This document shows positions 32,611 through 41,880 of a stretch of 64,000 nt of DNA, in pieces (the stretch's first letter is position 1; every line of letters begins with the position of its first letter). Origin of the DNA: BJHQ01 sp964654285. Its GTDB lineage: Bacteria > Planctomycetota > UBA11346. The stretch covers positions 1 to 64,000 of the forward strand of contig CAZZJC010000008.1 in NCBI GenBank assembly GCA_964654285.1. The letters run 5' to 3'. The notes below the pieces were generated by a model that was not told the origin of the DNA, searched no databases, and saw nothing but the letters and a program-made list of their open reading frames with translations. The position numbers and the translations under genes were made by a program.

Positions 32611-33912
32611 TCAGCCGCTGCGCTTGAGCCTATGCCAGAGGACGATCAGTCCGGCGGCGAGGGCGGCAGCGAGGGCGATCAGTCCGGCGATGCGCCAGAA
32701 CAGCCGGTCGGTGGCGGCCTCGAACCGGGTGGCGGTGGCGGCGAGCACAGGCGCGCCTTTGTCGGCGGCGGCCTCGATCGCCTGGCGCGCTTCGCGGGTG
32801 GCGACGGTCGCGGCTTCGATGGCGGCGGTGTACTCGCGGATGTCGAAAGGGCGGCCGGGTTCCTTGGGCGGCGCCTTGGGGTCGGGCGGTGGCGAGAGCC
32901 GCTCGATCGCGGCCAGGGTCGGCTGCAGGCCGGCGTTCAGCTTCACCAGGGCCTCGGTGGCGGCGGTGACCTCGCGCAGGGTCTTCTGCGCCTGCTCCTG
33001 GGCCGGGCCGGTGGCTTCGAGCAACGTGGCGGTCTCCGCCCGGATCCGGGCCGGCATGGTCTCGATGAGCTTGAGCGCCTGCTGCAGGGCGGCTCGGGTC
33101 TCGCGTGCCGCATCCTGCTCCTCGATGTCGATCACCGCCAGGCGCAGGTTCCAGGCGACGATCTCGGGATAGCGCGCCATCAGGTCGACGGCGCGGTTGG
33201 CGGTGACGGTCATCGCGGCCAGCGAGTCGCTGCCGGAGCCGACCCCGCGCAGGGCCTCGAAGGGCGACAGGGCGTAGCCGAGCACCGTCTGCAGGCGGGT
33301 CACCTCCAGCAGGTCGCCGATGATCGCCTGTTCCCGTTGCGGCGAGGCGGTGAGCAGCTCGCCGTTGGCCGCGGCCTGGTCGATGCTCGCCTTGATGCTG
33401 GCGAACCCCTTGGCCGGCAGGGCCTGGCGCGCGAAGGCCTCGACATCGGCGTGCAGGTGGCCACCGAGTTCCTGCAGCACCTTGACGCGTTCGCCGCCGA
33501 GCATCTCGGCCAACTGCGGCCGCTTGGCGAACTCGTCGACCACCGACATCCAGAGCCAGAGTTCGACCAGGCCCGCGAGATGGTTGGGATTCTGCACCGC
33601 GCGCCAGGCGACCTCGGAGGTGCGCATGCGGAAGCGCAGGGTGCGGCGGCGGATGGTGTTGCTGGCGCCCTCGTCCATGCGATCCGAGGCCTGGTTGACC
33701 CGCTCGCGGATGCGCGTGGTGAGGTCATCCAGCCCCTTGGCGACCTGTTCCGGGGTGAGCGGCGTCCCGTTGGCCTTGGTCGGCGCGGCCCCGGTCGTCG
33801 CGTTCACCGCGACGGCGTTCCGCCTGTCCGCGCATCCGGCAAGCAAGGCCAGGACGACGAGGGCGAAACAGCCGAGGAACGAGGAACGGCGCGGCATGGA
33901 CGCGGACTTCAT
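32611..33912 (-). CDS. Lipoprotein with coiled-coil body and C-terminal membrane anchor
   Basis: This 433-aa protein has a lipobox (LALLAGC, Cys about 22) and a mostly helical body with a coiled-coil-rich middle (about 250-360). It ends with one hydrophobic helix (IAGLIALAAALAAGLIVLW) and a short basic tail. The double anchoring, lipid at the N-terminus and helix at the C-terminus, is uncommon and suggests it either stays in the inner membrane or spans the periplasm. I do not recognise the family. It lies between the AI-2E-type transporter and a patatin lipoprotein in a leftward gene set. Confidence 0.7.
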   Translation of the reverse strand: MKSASMPRRSSFLGCFALVVLALLAGCADRRNAVAVNATTGAAPTKANGTPLTPEQVAKGLDDLTTRIRERVNQASDRMDEGASNTIRRRTLRFRMRTSEVAWRAVQNPNHLAGLVELWLWMSVVDEFAKRPQLAEMLGGERVKVLQELGGHLHADVEAFARQALPAKGFASIKASIDQAAANGELLTASPQREQAIIGDLLEVTRLQTVLGYALSPFEALRGVGSGSDSLAAMTVTANRAVDLMARYPEIVAWNLRLAVIDIEEQDAARETRAALQQALKLIETMPARIRAETATLLEATGPAQEQAQKTLREVTAATEALVKLNAGLQPTLAAIERLSPPPDPKAPPKEPGRPFDIREYTAAIEAATVATREARQAIEAAADKGAPVLAATATRFEAATDRLFWRIAGLIALAAALAAGLIVLWHRLKRSG

Positions 33913-33959
33913 GGCCGGATCGCGGTCGGGCAAGCGTCGGCTTCCCAGGGACTTCGCCG

Positions 33960-35324
33960 CTAGACGGGGGTCCGGCTGGACGCCGAGGGTGGCGCCGGCG
34001 GCCGGCTGGCGCGGCTGGCCCAGCGCTTGAAGCCCGGCAGCAGTTCGGCGGTGATCAGGATCTTGGCGCAGGCCGCCACCGGCACGGCGAGCAGCATGCC
34101 ATACAGCCCGGCCAGGCTGCCACCGGCGATCACCGCCATCATGATGACGGCGGGATGGAGTTCGGTGGCCTTGCCCTGGATCAGCGGGTTGAGCACATAG
34201 TCCTCGGTCTGCTGCACGATGAAGTTCACGATCAGCGGGAAGAGCAGGACCTTCCACCAGACGATGTCCAGCGCCCCGTTCGCCCCGGCCGCCAGATACC
34301 AGCTGCCGGGATCCGGATGGCTGATCAGCTGCAGCGCCAGGAGCAGCCACGCCACCAACAGACCGATCGCCGCCAGGTACGGCACCAGGCTGAGCACGCC
34401 GACGACCAGCCCCAGGACCAGGCCATAGGGCACGCCGACGATGGTCCAGCCGATGGCATACAGGCAGCCGACGAGACTCGCGACCATGAGCCGACCGCGC
34501 ACGAAGGCGCTGACGGTGCGATCCATGCGGCCGATCAGGCCGAGAATCCGATCCCGCTGCCCGAGCGGGATCAGATCCCGTCCCAGCTCCAGCACCGCCG
34601 GCCAGGAGAGCGAGAACGAGACCATCGCCACGGCGGCGATGCCGAGGCCGAGGATGACGCCGAACAGTCCGCCGGCGAACGCGGCCAGGCCGGCACCCAC
34701 CGACTTCACCACGGCCAGCAGGCGTTCGCCCACCGAGGGCCCCGCGTCCCCAGGCCGGGACGCGGCCGCGGCTGCGAGCTCCTCGCGCACGAGCTGGCGG
34801 ATGCGCGCCTCATCCGGCGCTGACCCGGGTGGGGGCGGCGCCACGGGGGTCGCCGGGGTCGCTCCGGGCGCGGCCTTCGCCGCACCGCCAGGCGGGTGCC
34901 ACCCCGCCTTGGCCAAGGCCTCATCGAGCACCTTCACCTTGTCGCGCAACCAGTCCGGACGATCAGGATGGTTCAGCCAGGCGTGGGCGGTGGAGGCGTA
35001 TTTGCCGGCGTTGTCGGTGAGGGCGATGCCCTGCCGCACCAGCGGCGGGACGGTGAAGAACAGCAGGGTTCCCAGGAGCAGCGCCACCGAGGCGAGGATG
35101 ATCAGCACCGCGCGCAGGCGGTTGATCCAGCGCCAGCGGGTCAACCAGATGACCACCGGCTCGATGAGGTAGGCGAGGCCCAGCCCGATGAGCAGCGGCA
35201 CGGTGACCAGGCTGAGGACGCTGCCGAGCCAGAGCAGGGCGATGAACGTCACCAGCACCAGGGCGTCGCGCACCGCCTGGAACTCCCACAGGCGGATCTC
35301 ATGCAGCGGCTTGGGGTCGTTCAT
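33960..35324 (-). CDS. AI-2E-family (PerM-like) membrane transporter
   Basis: This 454-aa polytopic protein begins with two helix pairs (VLVTFIALLWLGSVLSLVTV) and has the family's central amphipathic region. A Pro/Ala-rich insert (about 145-180) lies there and is longer than usual. The C-terminal half carries SLVPYLAAIGLLVAW and ENYVLNPLIQG-like sequence (seen as EDYVLNPLIQGKATELHP), which are the diagnostic AI-2E/PerM blocks. Members export autoinducer-2, sodium or other small molecules. The substrate is unknown here. It precedes the lipoprotein gene on the same strand by 47 bp. Confidence 0.88.
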   Translation of the reverse strand: MNDPKPLHEIRLWEFQAVRDALVLVTFIALLWLGSVLSLVTVPLLIGLGLAYLIEPVVIWLTRWRWINRLRAVLIILASVALLLGTLLFFTVPPLVRQGIALTDNAGKYASTAHAWLNHPDRPDWLRDKVKVLDEALAKAGWHPPGGAAKAAPGATPATPVAPPPPGSAPDEARIRQLVREELAAAAASRPGDAGPSVGERLLAVVKSVGAGLAAFAGGLFGVILGLGIAAVAMVSFSLSWPAVLELGRDLIPLGQRDRILGLIGRMDRTVSAFVRGRLMVASLVGCLYAIGWTIVGVPYGLVLGLVVGVLSLVPYLAAIGLLVAWLLLALQLISHPDPGSWYLAAGANGALDIVWWKVLLFPLIVNFIVQQTEDYVLNPLIQGKATELHPAVIMMAVIAGGSLAGLYGMLLAVPVAACAKILITAELLPGFKRWASRASRPPAPPSASSRTPV

Positions 35325-35364
35325 GGCAAGGCCTTCCGGTCCAGCGCGGACCGCGTCGGGGAGC

Positions 35365-36849
35365 TCAGAAATCGGTCATCACGCCAAGCGAGGCGCGCAG
35401 TTCCTCAGGCACGTTCCAGCTCACCACGTCGACGCGCCGGGTCGAGACCGCGAGCGCGGCGTCGACGCGGACCGCCCACAGGTTGACCCCGGCGCCCAGG
35501 GTGACCACCCGGCTGGCCGCGCTGTCGGCCAGGTTCTGGTAGGTGCCTGCGCGCAGCGCGAGCACGCGCCAGGGGTTCACCTCGATCCCGATCCCGAGGC
35601 GTTGCAGTTTGTTGCCACGGGTGGTGGTCTCGACCGGATTGAGATCCACGTCCGCCGCCAGGGTGAGCCAGGGCCAGGGGATGACCGCCTCGCTGAAGGT
35701 CGCCTGCGGCTGGAGCTCGATGTCGGGGAACTGGCGGCCGTTGATCGTGGGGGCGGGAAAGGACGGGTTGTTGAGATTGCGCACGATCAGTCCGGCCTGG
35801 AGGTATTCGGTGCGCGCCGCCAGCGACAGGTCGATGCCGACATTGAAGGTCTGGCGGTAGGCGTCGAAGGTCTTGCCCAGGGCCTCATCGGCGGAGCTGG
35901 AGAACACCGAGATGTCGTTGCGGTAGACCCGCCCGACCAGCCCCTTCACGGTCGCGCCGACGGCCCAGTTCCTGTTGATGGCGAAGCCATAGGACACCGG
36001 GATCTCGGTCACCGCGAAACCGGTCAGCGAGATGACGGTGGCGTTGTCCTGCAGGTCGCCGCCGCTGCCGGCGAGGTTGGTGAACAGGCTCGTCGCCTGC
36101 ACGACGGATTCCCCGGAGAGACCTGAACTGCGCATCGAATAGTCGATGCGGGTGACCGCCTGCCAGGCTTGGCTGCTGGTGTCGATGGGCAGGTTGGGGT
36201 CGCCGCCGAGGTGGTTGTAGATGCTGCGCGCCGCTTCGCTGCCCAGCAGCGTCACCTGGCCATCGCCGGGGGCGGAGGAACTGACGATGTTGCTCGCCAG
36301 GGCAGGCCCGGCGAGGCCCAGGGCCACGTTGACCAGATCGGTGCCGGTGACGTATCCGGTGGCCTGGGCGTTCATCCGCACGCCGAAGCCCCAGTTGCCG
36401 ATCCGGAAGCCGAAGCCGGCATTGGCATCGGCGGTGATCGTGCTGCCGTTCCGGGAGAGGTCGCTGAAGGCGCGCGCGAGCGAACTCAGGCGGCGGAGAT
36501 CCTCGCCGTCGGACAGGTCGCGCTGGGCGATGCCGCGCAGATCGGCCGAACGGAGCTCGTCCAGGACATCGGACAGGCGGTGCGGGATGGTGTAGCCGGC
36601 CGACAGGTCGAGGCCGCCGCCCCAGCGCTTGCGCCCGAGGTCGTTGTTGTCGCAGGCCAAACGCACCTCGCCGGCATCGCGCAGGCCGAAGAAGCCGAAC
36701 ATCGCGGGATTGTAGTACTGCGCCGTCTGGTCATCGCAGATCGAGACGCCGGTGCCGCCCATGCCCAGGGCGCGCGGTCCGACGATGGGGATGTCCTGCG
36801 CGGCCAGCAGGCCGATGGAGGAAAAACCCAGGATCAGGCGGATGAGCAT
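35365..36849 (-). CDS. Outer-membrane protein of the TraF/OmpP1-like family
   Basis: This 494-aa protein has a signal peptide (cleavage near AAQDIP) followed by GPRALGMGGTGVSICDD and YYNPAMFGF. These match the N-terminus of TraF-type/FadL-like barrels that begin with an ARxxGMGGA and NPA pattern. Alternating beta-like strands run to the C-terminal Phe (GVMTDF), as usual for BAM substrates. It should sit in the outer membrane. It is divergent from an Omp85-like gene and begins a leftward gene set that includes the AI-2E-type transporter. Confidence 0.78.
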   Translation of the reverse strand: MLIRLILGFSSIGLLAAQDIPIVGPRALGMGGTGVSICDDQTAQYYNPAMFGFFGLRDAGEVRLACDNNDLGRKRWGGGLDLSAGYTIPHRLSDVLDELRSADLRGIAQRDLSDGEDLRRLSSLARAFSDLSRNGSTITADANAGFGFRIGNWGFGVRMNAQATGYVTGTDLVNVALGLAGPALASNIVSSSAPGDGQVTLLGSEAARSIYNHLGGDPNLPIDTSSQAWQAVTRIDYSMRSSGLSGESVVQATSLFTNLAGSGGDLQDNATVISLTGFAVTEIPVSYGFAINRNWAVGATVKGLVGRVYRNDISVFSSSADEALGKTFDAYRQTFNVGIDLSLAARTEYLQAGLIVRNLNNPSFPAPTINGRQFPDIELQPQATFSEAVIPWPWLTLAADVDLNPVETTTRGNKLQRLGIGIEVNPWRVLALRAGTYQNLADSAASRVVTLGAGVNLWAVRVDAALAVSTRRVDVVSWNVPEELRASLGVMTDF

Positions 36850-36929
36850 GGCTGCGGGATGCTCGCCCGGCACGGTCCAAAGCAACGCGAAGTTCCCGGG
36901 AAGGCCGCCGCTCGCCGGCCGGAAAAGCA

Positions 36930-36944
36930 GCATCCGCAGGATGC
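36930..36944. other. GCA-loop hairpin in the divergent gap
   Basis: GCATCC-GCA-GGATGC is a perfect 6-bp stem with a GCA loop, like two hairpins in the array at 8-54. It lies in the 216-bp gap (36850-37065) between divergent outer-membrane protein genes. The rest of that gap shows no gene or clear promoter. Confidence 0.35.
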
Positions 36945-37065
36945 CACCGACCGGCATCTGGGGCGGCCTGAGTTCCCGAGTGGCCCCGGCCTTGTCGGTC
37001 GGCGGATCGATCCATGCTCGCGCGACCCGACTTCTCCGACCGCGAGACTTCCACCAGGGATGCGC

Positions 37066-38256
37066 ATGCCTGCAAACCGACCGCTGATCCGACTCGCCTG
37101 GCTGATCCCGATCCTTGCCGGTTCCCTGCCCGCTGCCGAACCCGCCCCGGCACGCGTGGCCGAGGCCCCGGTCGTCCTCGGCACCGATCCGCCCGAACCG
37201 CCCGACCGCGAGACGCCGCTCCTGCCGCTGGTGCAGGCCGGAACGGACGCCGCCAAGCCCAAGCAGGCCTCGGATGTCGTGGCTGCGCCGATGCCCTTCG
37301 TGAACCCGACCATCGGCGCCGGTCTCGGCGTGGTCGGCATGTACCTCTTTCCCGCTGGCGGTCCCGGGGCGCCGCCATCGAAAGCCGCCCTGGGCGGCAT
37401 GGCGAGCCAGAACGGCAGCTGGGGCGTCTTCCTCGGCGGCAAGCTGCACCTGGATGAGGACCGCTGTCGCGTCGGCCTGGGCCTTGGGCACCTGGACCTG
37501 CGCTACGACTACTACGGCATCGGCGAGACCCAGAACCAGTCCGGCTACCATGTCCCCCTGCGCCAGCGCCTCGACTTCGCCATGGGCGAGTCGCTATGGC
37601 GCCTGGCGCCGAACTGGTTTGTCGGACCGCAGGTGGGGCTGGTCCGGTCGCGCACGACGATTGAGCAGGACCTGCCCGCCGCGCTGCCGCAGCCGGAGCT
37701 GAACGCCGTCAGCGCCAGCCTCGGCGTGCATCTGCAGTACGATACCCGCAACGACACGATCTATCCCACCGCCGGCCTGCTCGTCGATGCCCAGGTGAAG
37801 GACAACGTCCTGATCGATGGCGGGGACGGCACCTACCTCACGGGCAAGATCGCCACCAACGTCTACCGCCTGGTCGCCGAACGCCAGGTGGTCGCGGGCC
37901 GCTTCTTCGCCACCTGGGCTGGCGACGATGCGCCGTTCTACGCCCTGCCCTCGATCGGCCGCGGCAGCGACCTGCGCGGCTATGTCGACGGCCGCTACCG
38001 CGACCACCTCATGGTGGCCGTCCAGGGCGAGTGGCGCTGGATGATCACCGGACGCTTCGGGGTGGTCGGCTTCGCCGGCGCGGCCCAGGTCGCGCCTTCG
38101 CCGGGGGAGCTGGGCGGGGATCGCGATGTGCTGCCATCGCTCGGTGCCGGCCTGCGCTGGCGCCTGTCGAAGGCCTTCCCGATGAGCCTGCGCCTCGATG
38201 TCGCCTGGGGCAAGGATGATGGGATGTTCTACGTCAGCATGGGCGAAGCGTTCTGA
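37066..38256 (+). CDS. Omp85/BamA-like barrel protein without POTRA domains
   Basis: This 396-aa protein has a signal peptide, a charged Pro-rich segment, and then a beta-barrel (about 90-396) of the surface-antigen (Omp85) type. The conserved L6-loop motif appears as GRGSDLRGYVDGRYRD, near residue 300, and the protein ends in Phe (MGEAF). No POTRA domain fits in the N-terminal part, so it resembles the barrel-only members found beside lipid or patatin functions. The start at 37066 has AGGGA 7 bp upstream; ATG at 37060 would add two residues. Its stop overlaps the next gene's start. Confidence 0.78.
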   Translation: MPANRPLIRLAWLIPILAGSLPAAEPAPARVAEAPVVLGTDPPEPPDRETPLLPLVQAGTDAAKPKQASDVVAAPMPFVNPTIGAGLGVVGMYLFPAGGPGAPPSKAALGGMASQNGSWGVFLGGKLHLDEDRCRVGLGLGHLDLRYDYYGIGETQNQSGYHVPLRQRLDFAMGESLWRLAPNWFVGPQVGLVRSRTTIEQDLPAALPQPELNAVSASLGVHLQYDTRNDTIYPTAGLLVDAQVKDNVLIDGGDGTYLTGKIATNVYRLVAERQVVAGRFFATWAGDDAPFYALPSIGRGSDLRGYVDGRYRDHLMVAVQGEWRWMITGRFGVVGFAGAAQVAPSPGELGGDRDVLPSLGAGLRWRLSKAFPMSLRLDVAWGKDDGMFYVSMGEAF

Positions 38257-39581
38257 TGCGGAGGGCCATCCTGGCGGCGGCCGGCCTGCTGCCAGGCGCG
38301 CTCCCAGCCGCCGTGACCGAGGTCGATCCCTTCATCCTGGTCCTGCCCCAGACCCTGCATCAGCCGGTCGGGGCGACCACCGCCCTGCGCGCCGGCGCCA
38401 CCATCGCGGTCGGCGAAGAGGCCGGCTCGACCTGGTACAATCCGGCCCTGGCCGCGCTCCTGCCCGCAGACCAGGTCGACGCCAGCGCGTCAGCCTACGG
38501 TCTGAACCAGATCACCGTCACCAGCAGCCAGAGTTCCGAACAGCTCTTGTCGGGGGCGGTGCTCAAGGCCTTCGGTGCCTGGTCTGGGCGTTACGAAGGC
38601 CTGGGCTGGACCGTGCTTTTCGCCAATCCCATGCACTGGACCGGTGCCGTCGACAGCGGCAAGAGCAACCCCGAACCAGGCAGCCGTTCGTATGGCAGCC
38701 ACGCCCGGACGCTGCAGGACACCTGGGCCGGCCAGGTCGCGGGCGCGTGGGCCCCGCACCCCCGGGTCCAGGTCGGACTCGGCCTCACCGGGCTCTACGA
38801 CACGGTGGATTTCACCCAGTCGCTGTGGATCCGCGACATCGACGGGCGCTATGCCTCGGGCACCTCGACCACCACCGGCTGGGCGGCATCGCTGCAAGCC
38901 ACGGCGGGCCTGCGCTGGATGCCCATCGACCGGCTGTCGCTCGGGATGAGCCTGCGCACCCTGGCCGGCACGATCAGCTCCGGCGGCATGTCCAATATCA
39001 GCACCTCGATCCAGGATCCGACCGCCGGCATCGGCAGCACCTCGGACATGCGCAACGGCGAGGCGCCGTACCGTTTCGTCCATCCGACCCAGATCACCCT
39101 CGGCGCCGCCTGGCGTGGCAAAGGGGTGATGACCGAGGCCGACCTGGCCTGGAGCCTGCCGCCGGCGAGCCACGACACCCTCGCCCCCCTCTATGGCCAA
39201 CGCACGGAAACCGCCGGCGGCGTCACCACCATCACCGACGTATCCCAGCCGGCGCGCGCGACCCAGTACCGCAACGTCCTGAATCTGCGTCTGGGCACCG
39301 CGATCGATCTCAGCGAATCCCTCACCCTGCATGCCGGCGCCTTCAACGACAACACGCCGGTGGCCGCGAGCGACATCTACAACCGCATCGACATGAAGGG
39401 CGTCAGCGCCGGCCTGGCCATCCGGCGCGGCGTCAACAAGAGCGGCATCGTCATCGGCGTCTCGGCGAGCTGGGGCGACCAGCCCCTGACCATCTACGAC
39501 CCGGCCGCGAACGTGTACCGGACCGGCCATCTGCGGGTGCTCAGCCTCGACGCCCTGATCGGCACCGTGGCGCGGTTCTGA
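38256..39581 (+). CDS. FadL/OmpP1-like outer-membrane protein
   Basis: This 441-aa protein has a signal peptide ending near LPAAV. It then has QPVGATTALRAGATIAVGEE and STWYNPALAALL, which parallel the N-terminal NPA pattern of FadL-type barrels. Many amphipathic beta strands follow, and it ends in Phe (GTVARF). FadL proteins carry hydrophobic compounds across the outer membrane. The ATG overlaps the Omp85-like stop (TGATG), so the two are translationally coupled and may function together. The ligand is unknown. Confidence 0.75.
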   Translation: MRRAILAAAGLLPGALPAAVTEVDPFILVLPQTLHQPVGATTALRAGATIAVGEEAGSTWYNPALAALLPADQVDASASAYGLNQITVTSSQSSEQLLSGAVLKAFGAWSGRYEGLGWTVLFANPMHWTGAVDSGKSNPEPGSRSYGSHARTLQDTWAGQVAGAWAPHPRVQVGLGLTGLYDTVDFTQSLWIRDIDGRYASGTSTTTGWAASLQATAGLRWMPIDRLSLGMSLRTLAGTISSGGMSNISTSIQDPTAGIGSTSDMRNGEAPYRFVHPTQITLGAAWRGKGVMTEADLAWSLPPASHDTLAPLYGQRTETAGGVTTITDVSQPARATQYRNVLNLRLGTAIDLSESLTLHAGAFNDNTPVAASDIYNRIDMKGVSAGLAIRRGVNKSGIVIGVSASWGDQPLTIYDPAANVYRTGHLRVLSLDALIGTVARF

Positions 39582-39587
39582 AACGCG

Positions 39588-40295
39588 TTAGAACCGCACC
39601 CCGGCCCCGATGCGGCCATAGGTTTCGAACCCCACGTAATGGGCGGAGATGCCGACCGACGCACCGCCGGTGCCGGCGGCCACGCCGACCGATTCGCTGC
39701 CGAGGAACCAGGTGACCCCGGCCCCGGCGAGGAGGTAGATCTTGCGCGACAGGGTCATGGTGACCTCGCCACCGGCACCGAACTCCAGGCGCATCGGGGC
39801 GAGATCCCCGCTGGCTGGACCGAGGGCGGTCGGGTAGTTGCTGATGCGGCCGTCCTGGAAGCCGAGACCGCCGCGGATCGTCAGGGCGGGTTCGAGCGTG
39901 ACCCGGTCCTTCTTCTCGCGCGGCAGCAGGTTGGCCGCAATGCCACCTTCGGCCAGGAACAGCAGGGTGTCGACCTCGATCTTGCCGCCGCCATTGATGG
40001 TGCCCTTGCGCGTATCCCAGGCGACCATGCCCCCGCCCCAGGTGGTGGCGGCCTTGGAGGGGCTGGGGGTGCCGAAGTGGCGGAACCCGATGCCATAGCG
40101 TTCGGCGTTCGACCACTGGCCCCGGATGGAGTCGTAGGCGTAATCGCTGTCCAGGGGCTGCTCATAGAAACCGTACACCGCCTTTTCCGGCATCGGGTAA
40201 TGGATGTACGGCATGGCGCCGGATGCACCGGAAGCGGTGGAAGAATCGGCTGCGGCCAGACCGCAGACCGCAAACAGACAGGGGAGGCAGCGCAT
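39588..40295 (-). CDS. Small outer-membrane beta-barrel protein
   Basis: This 235-aa protein has a signal peptide (CLPCLFAVCGLAAADSS). Its repeated amphipathic strands with Gly and aromatic belts (GGGMVAWDTRKGTINGGGK, KIYLLAGAGVTWFLGS) end at a terminal Phe (IGAGVRF). This is the pattern of small OmpW/OmpA-like or porin-like barrels. I cannot name the family. An in-frame ATG at 40340 would add 15 residues; 40295 is preferred since it starts right at the signal peptide. It is convergent with the FadL-like gene, 6 bp apart. Confidence 0.65.
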   Translation of the reverse strand: MRCLPCLFAVCGLAAADSSTASGASGAMPYIHYPMPEKAVYGFYEQPLDSDYAYDSIRGQWSNAERYGIGFRHFGTPSPSKAATTWGGGMVAWDTRKGTINGGGKIEVDTLLFLAEGGIAANLLPREKKDRVTLEPALTIRGGLGFQDGRISNYPTALGPASGDLAPMRLEFGAGGEVTMTLSRKIYLLAGAGVTWFLGSESVGVAAGTGGASVGISAHYVGFETYGRIGAGVRF

Positions 40296-40369
40296 GGGCG
40301 GGCACCCTGCCAGCATCCGCGGAAAGTCCATCCCCCACATGCCATCGCGTCTGCCTTATGCGTCCGGAA

Positions 40370-40588
40370 TCAGGTGCAGGAGCGTTCGTCTTCCCAATCC
40401 TGGACCCAGCGATCGGGCGCGTGCCCAAACCGCTTGATCGGGATCCACGGCGGAGTGGCCGGGATTGAATCAATGCGTTGCAGCCAATAGTCGCCGCCGG
40501 CCGACCACGGCTGATCCCTCTGGCGATCCACCAGCGCATCTGGACGTGAGATCGAATCTCGCACGGCTGCCGGCGAGTTGCCGAGCAT
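40370..40588 (-). CDS. Candidate small tryptophan-rich protein (72 aa)
   Basis: In the 328-bp gap 40296-40623 an ATG frame of 72 codons has GAGGCGAGGG just upstream. The product is hydrophilic and looks protein-like: five Trp, a balanced set of charged residues, and a tail KRFGHAPDRWVQDWEDERS ending in Cys-Thr. It is unlike the Arg/Pro/Ala-rich shadow frames of this DNA. It is divergent from the second patatin gene (35-bp gap) and lies 75 bp upstream of the small barrel gene on the same strand. I do not recognise it. The remaining gap shows nothing else. Confidence 0.5.
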   Translation of the reverse strand: MLGNSPAAVRDSISRPDALVDRQRDQPWSAGGDYWLQRIDSIPATPPWIPIKRFGHAPDRWVQDWEDERSCT

Positions 40589-40623
40589 CCCTCGCCTCTG
40601 TCCATCAGCAGAAAAGCACAGCC

Positions 40624-41880
40624 ATGATCTCGATCAACCTGCCCTCATCCCGCTCAACCTGCCTGATCCTGATCAGCGTCGTCCTGGCGCTCGCGGGGTG
40701 CACCGGCAATCGCCACACGTCGACGCCCCAGGAGCTGCAACAACGGGCGTCGGCGATCGCGCGGCAGCAGGTCACCTTGCGTCAGGACATCCATGGCATC
40801 CTGCTTCGGGCCCTGCTGGCCGACCGGGCCGCCGGCCAGCCGCCGCGCCTGGACATCCTGGCGCTTTCCGGGGGTGGCTCCTGGGGCGCCTTCGGGGCGG
40901 GATTCCTCAACGGTTGGAGCAGCCTGCCGCCGGAGCATCCGCTCGCCATGCCGCGCTTCGATCTGGTTTCCGGGGTGAGCACCGGTGCCCTGATCGCCCC
41001 GTTCGCGCTGGTGGGGACCCGCGATTCCCTGCAACGGGTCGAGCGGCTGTACCGCTCGACCCAGGAATCCTGGGCACCGATGCGCTCCTGGCTCGGCCTG
41101 ATCGGCGCACCGTCCCTGTGCGACACCGGGGAACTCGACCGGATCCTCCGCGACCAGATGGATGCGGGGTTGGCGCGCGACCTGGTCGCGGCCCAGGAGG
41201 TCGAACACCGTCAGGCGATCTGCACCAGCAGCGACGTCGATCTGGGACGACCAGTGGTCTGGCGGCTGGGCGACCAGGCGCGCAAGGGATTGGCGGCGCG
41301 GCCCTACGACCCCGATCCGCTCTACAAGGCCCTGCGCTCCTCGGCCGCCATCCCGGGTGCTTTCGAACCGGTGCCGGTCGACGGTTCGCTCCATGTCGAT
41401 GGCGCGGTCTACGGCCAGATCCATGTCCTCGCCGACATGCGGGCGGTCGATCGGTTGCTGACGCTCTGGCGCCAGCAGGCCGGCGCCGACGCGCCGACGC
41501 CGACGATCCGCTTCTGGGTCATCCTCAACAACCGGCTGCGGGTGGCGAACCAGACGGTCCAGCCGAAGTGGAGTCAAACCGCCCTGCGCAGCGTCGAACT
41601 CATGCTCAGCGCCCAGATCTCCGCCCCGCTCAACCGCCTCGCCCTGTTCGTCGAGGGGATGCGGTTGAAGCACGGCATCCCGGTCGAACTGCGCTGGGTC
41701 CAGATCCCGGCCGATTGGACGATGCCGGAAGGCGTCGGCGATTTCCACCCCAGCGTCACCAACAACCTGTGCGATCTGGGCCTGCGCATGGGGCGGGATC
41801 CGACCAGTTGGCTGGGCGTGGAGCAGTTGAACGCCCTGCAGACCGAGGCTTCAGACGTGGACGCCCCGCCCGCCCCCTGA
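40624..41880 (+). CDS. Second patatin-like phospholipase, lipoprotein
   Basis: This 418-aa lipoprotein has the lipobox ALAGC (Cys about 21). The oxyanion hole is LSGGGSWGAFGAGFLNGW, the Ser elbow is GVSTGAL, and the catalytic Asp is in HVDGAVYG. It is similar in layout to the patatin lipoprotein at 31193-32464 (the same RLDILALSGGG-like and KALRSSAAIPGAFEPV-like blocks), so the two are probably paralogues from duplication. It should act on envelope lipids. The flanking genes are outer-membrane barrels. Confidence 0.88.
   Translation: MISINLPSSRSTCLILISVVLALAGCTGNRHTSTPQELQQRASAIARQQVTLRQDIHGILLRALLADRAAGQPPRLDILALSGGGSWGAFGAGFLNGWSSLPPEHPLAMPRFDLVSGVSTGALIAPFALVGTRDSLQRVERLYRSTQESWAPMRSWLGLIGAPSLCDTGELDRILRDQMDAGLARDLVAAQEVEHRQAICTSSDVDLGRPVVWRLGDQARKGLAARPYDPDPLYKALRSSAAIPGAFEPVPVDGSLHVDGAVYGQIHVLADMRAVDRLLTLWRQQAGADAPTPTIRFWVILNNRLRVANQTVQPKWSQTALRSVELMLSAQISAPLNRLALFVEGMRLKHGIPVELRWVQIPADWTMPEGVGDFHPSVTNNLCDLGLRMGRDPTSWLGVEQLNALQTEASDVDAPPAP

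Noticed and set aside
37066..41880. A type Vd (PlpD-like) patatin autotransporter
   Set aside because: The patatin and the Omp85-like barrel are separate genes about 2.4 kb apart, and the patatins are lipoproteins with their own signals. Only a loose functional analogy remains.
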